From: Rhizobium sp. ASV8
GTDB taxonomy: Bacteria; Pseudomonadota; Alphaproteobacteria; Rhizobiales; Rhizobiaceae
Reading direction: 5' to 3'
DNA: 45,796 nucleotides
NCBI RefSeq assembly: GCF_016429255.1
Contig: NZ_JAELUG010000045.1
Span: 1 to 45,796, forward strand
Below, piece by piece: positions 1 through 6,930 of this stretch. The position numbers and the translations under genes are program-made. The first letter of the stretch is position 1. Every line of letters begins with the position of its first letter. The notes under the pieces were generated by a model that was not told the DNA's origin, did not search any database, and saw only the letters and a list, made by a program, of their open reading frames with translations.

Positions 1-326
1 TGCTTGTCATGTCGCGTCTGCCCGATCCGCCGACGGCCTATATCTGCGCCAACGAAGCCTCTGCGCTCGGCGCCTTCTCCGGCTTTCACGAGCGCGGTCT
101 GGTGCATGGCCGCGATGCGGTGATCAATGCGACGGACGATCTGAATGTCAGCCAGTATTTCGCGCCGCCGATCACCACCTATTTCCTGCCGATCCACGAG
201 CCGAGCGAGCTGCTTGGCAGCTACATCCTCAGGCGCATGGAAGGCGAGAAGCCACAGGCACTGCAGGCCCTCATCATGCCCAAGCTCATCGAACGCTCCG
301 ACGATCGCATCACGCCAAAACGCTGA
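1..326 (+). CDS. LacI-family transcriptional regulator, C-terminal part (5' end outside window)
   Basis: The reading frame is open from the left edge (first full codon at position 3) and ends with TGA at 324-326. About 107 residues are visible. They match the end of the sugar-binding (periplasmic-binding-protein-like) effector domain of LacI repressors: a PTAYICANEASALGAFSGF stretch (the 'P-DAIFCANDxxALGAL' segment of the family), then GRDAVINATDD and a run ending in LGSYILRRMEGE. The DNA-binding half is off the window. Two LacI-like operators lie about 125 bp downstream, in front of the transporter operon, and a third precedes the GH42 gene, so this protein is the obvious candidate repressor of both. 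The family assignment is sound; the ligand cannot be read from this fragment. Confidence 0.85.
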   Translation, partial: LVMSRLPDPPTAYICANEASALGAFSGFHERGLVHGRDAVINATDDLNVSQYFAPPITTYFLPIHEPSELLGSYILRRMEGEKPQALQALIMPKLIERSDDRITPKR

Positions 327-447
327 TCAAAGCGACGCCATGCTTTGCGCTGTCCAGGCAAATTCCGCATTTTCATTCGGCATCCGAAACCCGTCCATGT
401 CTGGTTTTCGTCCCGCAGATGTTTGTGCACAGCTCTTCCAGTGCGAA

Positions 448-500
448 AATAAAAACGTTTATATTTTGCATTGAAAACGTTTATATTCCTTGCTAGGTAA
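448..500 (+). promoter_or_regulatory. Two LacI-like operators overlapping a sigma70-type promoter
   Basis: The 14-mer AAAACGTTTATATT occurs twice, at 452-465 and 474-487, exactly 22 bp (two helical turns) apart. The first copy extends to an 18-bp palindrome (448-465) with a single mismatched pair around a central CG, which is the usual LacI/GalR-family operator form. A possible promoter, TTGAAA (472-477), 16 bp, TAGGTA (494-499), would have its -35 and spacer covered by the second operator, implying repression. It drives the gene starting at 609. Confidence 0.75.
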
Positions 501-608
501 AATGGCGTGAAGCGAGGATCTGACTGATGGCGTCGAGGGGGCCGGATCTTCTTTAGGGTTTTGTCGCGGGTCGCCAAGGTGGCGGTTGCGACGATTGAGG
601 AGGAAGAA

Positions 609-1355
609 ATGAAGAAATTTGTTGCGACGCTTGCATTTGCCATATTGGCTGCAGGCGCCACCCAGGCCGCGGATCTCGGCGGCAAGCTGCTCAAGATCGG
701 GTCGGACACGACCTCTCCGCCGATGGAAAGCATCGATCCGGCGAGTGGCCAGATCGTCGGCTTCGACGTCGATGTCGTCAACGCCATCTGCACCAAGATC
801 CATTGCCAGGCCGAGTTCGTGACGACAGGCTGGGACGGCATTTTCGCAGCACTCGATCAGGGCAATTTCGACCTCGTGGCTTCCGGCGTGTCGATCACCG
901 ACGAGCGCAAGAAAGCGATGGACTTTTCCAATCCATACATCGTGAACAGCCAGGTCATCCTGACGCGCGCAGAAGATCAGGGCATCACGCTCGAACAGTT
1001 CAAGGCGCAGGGCCGCAAGCTTTCGGCGCAAGCCAATACGACCGATGCGCAGGTTGCCGAAGGCCTCGTCGGCAAGGAAAACGTCGCTGCCTACGATACC
1101 TTCAGCGCGGCGATCATCGCGCTCAAGAACAAGGATGTCGACGGCGTCGTCATCAATGGCGCCAATGCCGCAGCCTATGAGCGCGAATTTGCCGGCCAGC
1201 TGGTAGCAGCCATCAAGGGTCTGCAGTCCGATCCGATCGGTCTCGTTTTCCGCAAGGGTGACGAGAACGTCGCAGCTTTCAATGAGGGCCTGCAGGAGAT
1301 CAAGAAGGATGGGACGCTCGACAAGCTGATCGCCAAGTACTGGGGCCTCAAGTAA
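609..1355 (+). CDS. ABC transporter solute-binding protein, family 3 (amino-acid type)
   Basis: Periplasmic binding protein of the SBP_bac_3 family, 248 aa, normal length. I chose the ATG at 609 over the one at 561 because GAGGAGGAAGAA lies just before it and a signal peptide follows at once (MKKFVATLAFAILAAGATQA, then ADL). The family segment SGVSITDERKKAMDFSNPY is present and keeps the Arg that binds the ligand carboxylate. The Asp that normally contacts the alpha-amino group (HisJ 'QDEVAA' region) is replaced by Asn183 (VINGANAAAY), so the ligand may not be a plain alpha-amino acid. It is the first gene of the LacI-controlled operon and is followed by a stem-loop and its permease. Confidence 0.88.
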   Translation: MKKFVATLAFAILAAGATQAADLGGKLLKIGSDTTSPPMESIDPASGQIVGFDVDVVNAICTKIHCQAEFVTTGWDGIFAALDQGNFDLVASGVSITDERKKAMDFSNPYIVNSQVILTRAEDQGITLEQFKAQGRKLSAQANTTDAQVAEGLVGKENVAAYDTFSAAIIALKNKDVDGVVINGANAAAYEREFAGQLVAAIKGLQSDPIGLVFRKGDENVAAFNEGLQEIKKDGTLDKLIAKYWGLK

Positions 1356-1361
1356 GTTCCT

Positions 1362-1389
1362 GTCGGGAGCGCGCTGCCGCGCTCCCGAC
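1362..1389 (+). other. Intercistronic GC-rich stem-loop after the binding-protein gene
   Basis: GTCGGGAGCGCG (1362-1373) and CGCGCTCCCGAC (1378-1389) form a perfect 12-bp stem with a CTGC loop. No T-tract follows, so it is not a standard terminator. Its place between binding protein and permease suggests mRNA 3'-end protection or partial attenuation, giving more binding protein than permease. The same arrangement recurs at 18205-18227 and 37751-37782. Confidence 0.7.
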
Positions 1390-1421
1390 CTCGTCTGCTC
1401 GATCTGGCGCTGGAGGCCGGA

Positions 1422-3077
1422 ATGTTGTTCATAAAAAGCGTGCGGCCCAGCAACCTGATCATTCTCGCGGCGCTGCCTTTCATCGTCTATCTGTTTGCGT
1501 CCTCGCCGGATTATCTGCGGTCGCTGCAGGCCATCCTCGGCGTGGAACCCGGATCTTCGGCTTTCGTGCCCGGCTTCCTGTTGCTGTCGGCCGCTTTCGC
1601 ATCCGCTATTGCTGTTCTTTTCCTGTCGCGGGCGAAAGTTGCGCGGCCGCGCCTGACCATTGCCGTGACGCTTCTTGGCCTCATCGCAACCGCTGCAATC
1701 CTCGCGGGCGATATGGTCCATCCCTTCATTGCCTCGGTAGTCGCCAACAGCGTCGATCCCTTCAAGTCCGATCTCATCGTCAAGGGCGTGACGCCGCGTC
1801 AGTTGACGCCGGCTGCCGATGTGATCGTGCGGCAAATCGAAGCCTGGATCTGGCCAACCTATGCCTTGTTGCTCGTGGTTGGTCTCGCACTGCTCGCGAT
1901 CGGTAATCGCGCAGCCGTCGCGGCCGAAAGTGTCGTGCGCCGGATAGGTGCATGGCTGCTCGGAGCGGTCAACGGCGCCGGCCTCGCCTTCATTTTTCTG
2001 TTCGCCTATATCGCCTTTGCGTCCGGTCTGGCGACCACGATCCGCGCCGCGATTGCAGCCTATCTTCTGGCTGCGGTCCTCGGCCTGATCTGGGTCGGCC
2101 TGCAGAAGCTGCACTATACGCGTTCAAGCCTGATCTTTTTTGTGGCGATGACGTTTGGTCTTGCTGCTCTTTCCACCTGGTTTCTGCTGCAGCCGCGTGA
2201 CAACTACGTTTTGGCCGGCACGCTCAGCGGCAAGATCGGTATCGTCACCAACACGCCATCGGGCCTGATCAGCGCAGTGCGCTTCGGCCAATACGAGGGT
2301 GCGCCGAAGGCGGAAACGCCGCTCAGGACCTTTGTCGCTCCTCCACAGGCCATCGAAGCCGTCGGCAAGAAGCAGGATGTCAGTGGCGCATTGCTGCCGG
2401 AGGCGTCCGTCCCGTCCGACTGGCCGGTTATCTGGCGTACGCAGGCATTGAACGATCGTGATCGCGCGGCGGGCATCACCTTCTCGGTCGTCGCCATCGT
2501 GATCGGCCTCCTGACCCTCGGTGGTTTCCTCCACCGCCGTCATCCTTTGTCGATCGGTTCTGAATTCATTGTCGATACGATCCGCGGCATTCCGATGCTG
2601 GTCATCGTTCTCTATGTCGGTCTTCCGCTGAGTGGTGCCTTGAAGGATGCGACGCAGGGCGTATTCGATCCGCCGAACCTGATGCGCGGCATCGTCGCCA
2701 TGGCTCTTGCCTATTCGGCCTATCTCGCCGAAATTTTCCGCTCCGGCATCAATGCGATCCCCGTCGGCCAGATAGAAGCTGCGGCAAGCATCGGCCTCAA
2801 TCGCTGGCAGACTGCGCGGCTGGTTATCATCCCGCAGGCATTCCGCATCATCATTCCGCCGCTTGGCAACGAACTCATCGCCATCTTGAAGGACACGTCG
2901 CTTCTGTCGATCCTGTCGATCCGCGATATCACCCAGCGCATGCGCGAGTTCCAATCGGCAAGTTTCCTGCCCTTCGCGCCCTATAACTCCGCAGCGGTTC
3001 TCTACATTCTGCTGACGCTTGCGGCTGCAAGCTTCGTGAGCCTCATCGAGAAGAAATATGACGTCAAGCACCGCTAA
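1422..3077 (+). CDS. ABC transporter permease, HisM/GlnP type with long N-terminal membrane extension
   Basis: Inner-membrane permease of the polar amino acid transport (PAAT) family, 551 aa. The C-terminal ~200 residues are the typical transport domain, with the EAA loop EAAASIGLNRWQTARLVIIP and FRIIIPPLGNELIAILKDTS. The first ~350 residues hold several extra hydrophobic segments (for example NLIILAALPFIVYLFASS, FLLLSAAFASAIAVLFL, AYLLAAVLGLIWVGL) and a soluble loop. This is longer than the ~220 aa of a simple HisM and also than the AapQ/BztB type (~400 aa). Only one permease gene is present, so it probably forms a homodimer. No ATP-binding subunit for this system is encoded in the window; it must come from outside it. 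The start at 1422 follows a GGAGGCC-like sequence. Confidence 0.85.
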   Translation: MLFIKSVRPSNLIILAALPFIVYLFASSPDYLRSLQAILGVEPGSSAFVPGFLLLSAAFASAIAVLFLSRAKVARPRLTIAVTLLGLIATAAILAGDMVHPFIASVVANSVDPFKSDLIVKGVTPRQLTPAADVIVRQIEAWIWPTYALLLVVGLALLAIGNRAAVAAESVVRRIGAWLLGAVNGAGLAFIFLFAYIAFASGLATTIRAAIAAYLLAAVLGLIWVGLQKLHYTRSSLIFFVAMTFGLAALSTWFLLQPRDNYVLAGTLSGKIGIVTNTPSGLISAVRFGQYEGAPKAETPLRTFVAPPQAIEAVGKKQDVSGALLPEASVPSDWPVIWRTQALNDRDRAAGITFSVVAIVIGLLTLGGFLHRRHPLSIGSEFIVDTIRGIPMLVIVLYVGLPLSGALKDATQGVFDPPNLMRGIVAMALAYSAYLAEIFRSGINAIPVGQIEAAASIGLNRWQTARLVIIPQAFRIIIPPLGNELIAILKDTSLLSILSIRDITQRMREFQSASFLPFAPYNSAAVLYILLTLAAASFVSLIEKKYDVKHR

Positions 3078-3774
3078 CAGTTCGTCGCGGATACAGGAGC
3101 CGGGCACGGTTCTGGTAACCGGTGCCTCGCGTGGTCTCGGCCGAATGCTCGCGGAACTTTATGCCGGTGAAGGCTGGCGGGTACTGGCTTGCGCGCGTCA
3201 GGAGCTGCCGGAGGCGATGGCTTCCATGTTGTTCTATCCGCTCGACGTCAACGATGCGGCGTCGATCGAAACGCTCGGAAAAATGCTCAAGGGCACGCCC
3301 ATTGACATCGTGATCAACAATGCAGCGGTTCGCGGCGACACTGGCGGGCTCGCGTCGCTGCGGACGGATGACTTCATGGAGGTCATGCGGATCAACGCGC
3401 TGGCGCCGTTGCTCATTGCTCAAGCTCTTAGGGAAAATCTTTGCCTCGGGCGACGCAAGGTGCTGGTCAACATCAGCAGCCGGGCCGGATCGCTCGCGGA
3501 GGGGACGCTGGATGACGACGACGGCGACTATGCCTATCGCTGCTCGAAAGCCGCATTGAACATGGCGACGGTGAAACTCGCGCAGGATCTTCGGTGCGAG
3601 GATATCGCGGTCCTATCGCTGCATCCAGGCTGGATCCGCACCGACATGGGCGGTCCGGACGCGGTCGTCGACATCGAGCGGAGCGCGCGAGGACTGAAGG
3701 ACCTGATCAACGCGACGACGATGGCCGATACCGGCAGTTTCCGCGCCTACGATGGCAAAACAATATCTTGGTAA
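3058..3774 (+). CDS. Short-chain dehydrogenase/reductase (SDR)
   Basis: Classical SDR, 238 aa, NAD(P)-dependent oxidoreductase. Visible motifs are the cofactor loop TGASRGLG (residues ~21-28), NNAA (~86-89), the Ser of NISSRAG, and the catalytic Tyr160-x3-Lys164 (YRCSK), followed by HPGWIRTDMGG. It resembles the carbonyl-reductase-like SDRs related to C-factor (CsgA). The gene overlaps the permease gene by 20 bp and the next gene's possible early ATG, so it is translated as part of the operon. The substrate cannot be read directly; the neighbourhood suggests oxidation or reduction of the imported compound or its semialdehyde product. Confidence 0.85.
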   Translation: MTSSTANSSSRIQEPGTVLVTGASRGLGRMLAELYAGEGWRVLACARQELPEAMASMLFYPLDVNDAASIETLGKMLKGTPIDIVINNAAVRGDTGGLASLRTDDFMEVMRINALAPLLIAQALRENLCLGRRKVLVNISSRAGSLAEGTLDDDDGDYAYRCSKAALNMATVKLAQDLRCEDIAVLSLHPGWIRTDMGGPDAVVDIERSARGLKDLINATTMADTGSFRAYDGKTISW

Positions 3775-3790
3775 GGGAAAGAGTTTGGCA

Positions 3791-6700
3791 ATGACCGACG
3801 CGAACAGCCAGCATGACGGCGAGATCCGGGCGATCGATGCACTGCTCCGCGACAGCTATGGCGTCTCGGGCAAGATAACCGCTCTGCCGGGCGAACACGA
3901 TCTCAATTATTGCGTCGAAGCGGAAGATGGAACCCGCTTCCTGCTCAAGCTGCACGCGCCGGGCGATGCCGACGATCTCGCTATGCAGATTGCCGTGCTC
4001 GATCATCTGGCGCGCGTTGCGCCGCAGCTTCCGATCTCCCGCGCGCTGGCGGACAGGAATGGTGCCACCGCGATTGCGGCGGAGCTGCGCGGCAAACGCA
4101 CCGCGCGCCTGTTGACGTGGCTGAATGGCAGCGTCTGGTCGAAATCTGCTGCGCGTGGCATGCAAAGCGTCGTTACGCTCGGGCGACTGCTCGGCGAGAT
4201 GGATCGCAGTCTCGAAGGCTTCAGCCATCCCGGCGCCAAGCGCACTTACGCCTGGGATATCGGCCGTGCGGATATGCATCTGGAAAACCTTGCCTTCATT
4301 ACGGATACCGAAAAGCGCGAAACCGTGAGGGCTATCCTTGAGCGTTTCGTTGTCGAGATACTGCCGCGATTGCAGCAATGCCCGCGCCAGGTCATCCATA
4401 ACGACGCCAACGACTACAACGTCCTGCTTGGCGAGACCGGTGCCGTGAGCGGCCTGCTCGACTTCGGCGATATGGTCGAAACTTGGCGGGTTGTCGAAAT
4501 CGCGGTTGCCGGTGCCTATGCGCTGATCGGTACGGAAGATCCGGTCGAAACGATCGGTCGTCTCGCCGGCGCCTATCACGCCGTCAATCCGGTCAGCGAG
4601 ACTGAAGCCGAATTGATCTTCGATCTGACCTGCACGCGCTATGCCGTCAGCATGTGCATGGCGGCCAAGCAGATCCGCGAAAATCCGGAAAACACCTATC
4701 TTCTCGTCAGCCAGGAAGACGTTTGGCGCGAGTTGCAGCGTCTCCAGCGCGAGAACCGCTCCTTGGCGATTGCTCGCATCCGCGATGCCTGCGGCTTCGA
4801 TCCTGTCCCGCATGGCCCCCGCATCGAGCGCTGGCTGGAGCGGAACGCGCATGACTTCGCTGCGATCTTCAGGCTCTCGGTCGCGAAGCCGGAGGTACTG
4901 GCGCTCGATTTCACCGCGTCGGGACCGGATGCGGACAGCTGGGCCTCGCTCGATGCCGCCGCTGCGGCCCGCTTGATCGAAAAGCGTGCCGAACAGGCGG
5001 GGGCCGATTTCGCGATCGGTCTCTACGGTGAAGATCGCAACATCTACAAGAGCGATGCCTATCGGACGCCGACCGCCGGCCAGCGCCGCAGCATTCATCT
5101 CGGTGTCGATCTCTTCGGGCAAGCGCAAGAGCCTGTGCATGCGCCGTTTGCCGGGACGGTCGCCTTTATTCACGACGATGCCGTCGCGTTCGGCTTTGGA
5201 CCTACGGTGCTGCTCGAACATCGCACGGATGACGGAGATGTCTTCTGGAGCCTCTACGGCCATCTTTCGCGGGAAAGTGTGGGCAAGCTCTCGGCAGGGC
5301 AGATAATCACCAAGGGCGAAGCTTTCTCCACACTCGGCGATGCCTCGGAAAACGGCAACTGGTCTCCGCATCTGCATTTCCAGATCGTCACGGATCATCT
5401 CGGTCTCGGTGCGCAGATGCACGGTGTCGGCGTGCGAGATCAATGGCAGGTGTGGCGGGCTGTGAGCCCCGATCCGAGCGTCGTCTTCGGTTTCTCCAAG
5501 CCTGCCTCGGTCGTCGTCGCGCGCGACAAGGATTTTCTGGTGCGCGAGCGTCATCGCCGCATCGGCCGTTCGCTCAGCATCGCCTATTCCGCGACGCCGC
5601 TGAAAATCGTCGGCGGTGAGGGAGCCTATCTGATCGATGAGGAAGGCACGCGTTGGCTCGATATGGTCAACAACGTCTGCCACGTTGGCCATTGCCATCC
5701 CCGCGTGGTGAAGGCGGCGCAGGCGCAGATCGGCAAGCTCAATACCAACTCGCGCTATCTGCATGACTCGCTGGTGGAATATTCCCGCCGTCTGGCGAGC
5801 CTGTTTCCCGATCCCCTTAATGTCTGCTTCTTCGTGAATTCCGGCAGTGAAGCGAATGATCTCGCGATCCGGCTTGCGCGTGCCTACACCCACAACCACG
5901 ATATCATCACGGTCGATCATGCTTATCATGGGCATCTCTCAAGCCTGATCGACGTTAGTCCCTACAAGTTCGCCGGCAAGGGTGGAGAAGGACGTCCGCG
6001 GCATGTCCGGGTGGCGGAGATGCCGGATCTTTATCGCGGCCGATTCCGCTACGGCGATGCGGATGCCGGTAGCAAATATGCGCAGGACGTGCGCAACCAG
6101 GTTGCCGCTCTTGCCGTCGAAGGTCGTCGTCCCGCGTTGTTCTTCAGCGAGGGCATTCTAGGCACTGGCGGTCAGCTGACACTCCCGGCCAATTACTTGA
6201 AGGAAGCCTACGCCCATGTACGGGCAGCGGGCGGTCTTTGCCTTGCAGATGAAGTCCAGGTCGGGTTCGGCCGTGTCGGCAGCCACATGTGGGCGCACGA
6301 ATTGCAGGGTGTGGTACCCGACATCGTCACCATGGGCAAGCCGATCGGCAACGGACATCCGATGGCGGCTGTCGTGACGACGGAAGCCATTGCCGCCTCT
6401 TTCGCCAACGGCATGGAGTATTTCAATACCTTTGGCGGCAACCCCGTTTCCGCCGAGATCGGCCTGGCGGTTCTCGATGTCATTCGCGACGAGCGGTTGA
6501 TGCACCATTGCCGTGTCGTCGGCGACCGATTGATGGACGGTGTGCGTTCGCTTGCCGCGCGCCACGCGATCATCGGCGATGTGCGTGGGCACGGGCTCTT
6601 CAACGGTGTGGAACTGGTGCGCAATCGCGAGACGCTGGAGCCGGCGGCGACCGAACTCGACTTCGTGATCGCCGAGATGAAGCGCAAGCACCACATCCTG

Positions 6701-6826
6701 CTCAGCAGCGAAGGCCCGCACCATAACGTGCTGAAGGTGAAGCCGCCGGCGCCGTTCAGCACGGAGGATTGCGATCGGTTCCTGGAGGCGCTGGACGAGA
6801 TTCTGTCCAGCCTGTCGGGCCGCTAA
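3791..6826 (+). CDS. Three-domain fusion: APH-type kinase + M23 metallopeptidase fold + class-III aminotransferase/phospho-lyase
   Basis: Cytosolic protein of 1011 aa from the ATG at 3791, which has AGGGAAAGAG 7 nt upstream; an in-frame ATG at 3752 has no good ribosome site. Domain 1 (~30-290) is an aminoglycoside/hydroxylysine-kinase-like phosphotransferase with HNDANDYN (His203, Asp205, Asn210) and DFGD (Asp224). Domain 2 (~420-560) is an M23/LytM fold with intact zinc ligands His436-x3-Asp440 and His527-Leu-His529. Domain 3 (~585-1005) is a fold-type I PLP enzyme with DEVQVGFGR (Asp820) and the PLP lysine Lys850 in TMGKPIGNG. The PLP domain resembles AGXT2L-type enzymes, some of which are ammonia-phospho-lyases acting on phosphoethanolamine or 5-phosphohydroxylysine. 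A kinase plus phospho-lyase in one chain would phosphorylate an amino alcohol and then eliminate phosphate and ammonia. The role of the middle domain is unknown; there is no signal peptide. Confidence 0.88.
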   Translation: MTDANSQHDGEIRAIDALLRDSYGVSGKITALPGEHDLNYCVEAEDGTRFLLKLHAPGDADDLAMQIAVLDHLARVAPQLPISRALADRNGATAIAAELRGKRTARLLTWLNGSVWSKSAARGMQSVVTLGRLLGEMDRSLEGFSHPGAKRTYAWDIGRADMHLENLAFITDTEKRETVRAILERFVVEILPRLQQCPRQVIHNDANDYNVLLGETGAVSGLLDFGDMVETWRVVEIAVAGAYALIGTEDPVETIGRLAGAYHAVNPVSETEAELIFDLTCTRYAVSMCMAAKQIRENPENTYLLVSQEDVWRELQRLQRENRSLAIARIRDACGFDPVPHGPRIERWLERNAHDFAAIFRLSVAKPEVLALDFTASGPDADSWASLDAAAAARLIEKRAEQAGADFAIGLYGEDRNIYKSDAYRTPTAGQRRSIHLGVDLFGQAQEPVHAPFAGTVAFIHDDAVAFGFGPTVLLEHRTDDGDVFWSLYGHLSRESVGKLSAGQIITKGEAFSTLGDASENGNWSPHLHFQIVTDHLGLGAQMHGVGVRDQWQVWRAVSPDPSVVFGFSKPASVVVARDKDFLVRERHRRIGRSLSIAYSATPLKIVGGEGAYLIDEEGTRWLDMVNNVCHVGHCHPRVVKAAQAQIGKLNTNSRYLHDSLVEYSRRLASLFPDPLNVCFFVNSGSEANDLAIRLARAYTHNHDIITVDHAYHGHLSSLIDVSPYKFAGKGGEGRPRHVRVAEMPDLYRGRFRYGDADAGSKYAQDVRNQVAALAVEGRRPALFFSEGILGTGGQLTLPANYLKEAYAHVRAAGGLCLADEVQVGFGRVGSHMWAHELQGVVPDIVTMGKPIGNGHPMAAVVTTEAIAASFANGMEYFNTFGGNPVSAEIGLAVLDVIRDERLMHHCRVVGDRLMDGVRSLAARHAIIGDVRGHGLFNGVELVRNRETLEPAATELDFVIAEMKRKHHILLSSEGPHHNVLKVKPPAPFSTEDCDRFLEALDEILSSLSGR

Positions 6827-6871
6827 GCTTCCACCCCACAATAGAGATCAAGCCGTGAATGCTTTCGCGGC

Positions 6872-6889
6872 GATATAAACGTTTAAATT
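6872..6889. promoter_or_regulatory. Third LacI-like operator, in front of the beta-galactosidase gene
   Basis: GATATAAACGTTTAAATT is an 18-bp palindrome with two mismatched pairs around a central CG. It shares the core AAACGTTTA with the two operators at 448-487. It ends about 41 bp before the ATG at 6931 and lies in the 104-bp gap after the fusion gene, so the downstream gene probably has its own promoter under the same repressor. Confidence 0.7.
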
Positions 6890-6930
6890 TCGACTGCGAC
6901 AAGGGTGATGCCCGACGTTCGGCGACTTGA

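Noticed and set aside
3707..5935. Long minus-strand open frame (742 codons) opposite the fusion gene
   Set aside because: It is the antisense shadow of a GC-rich coding region; its translation is rich in Arg/Asp/His with no family features, while the plus strand has three complete domains.
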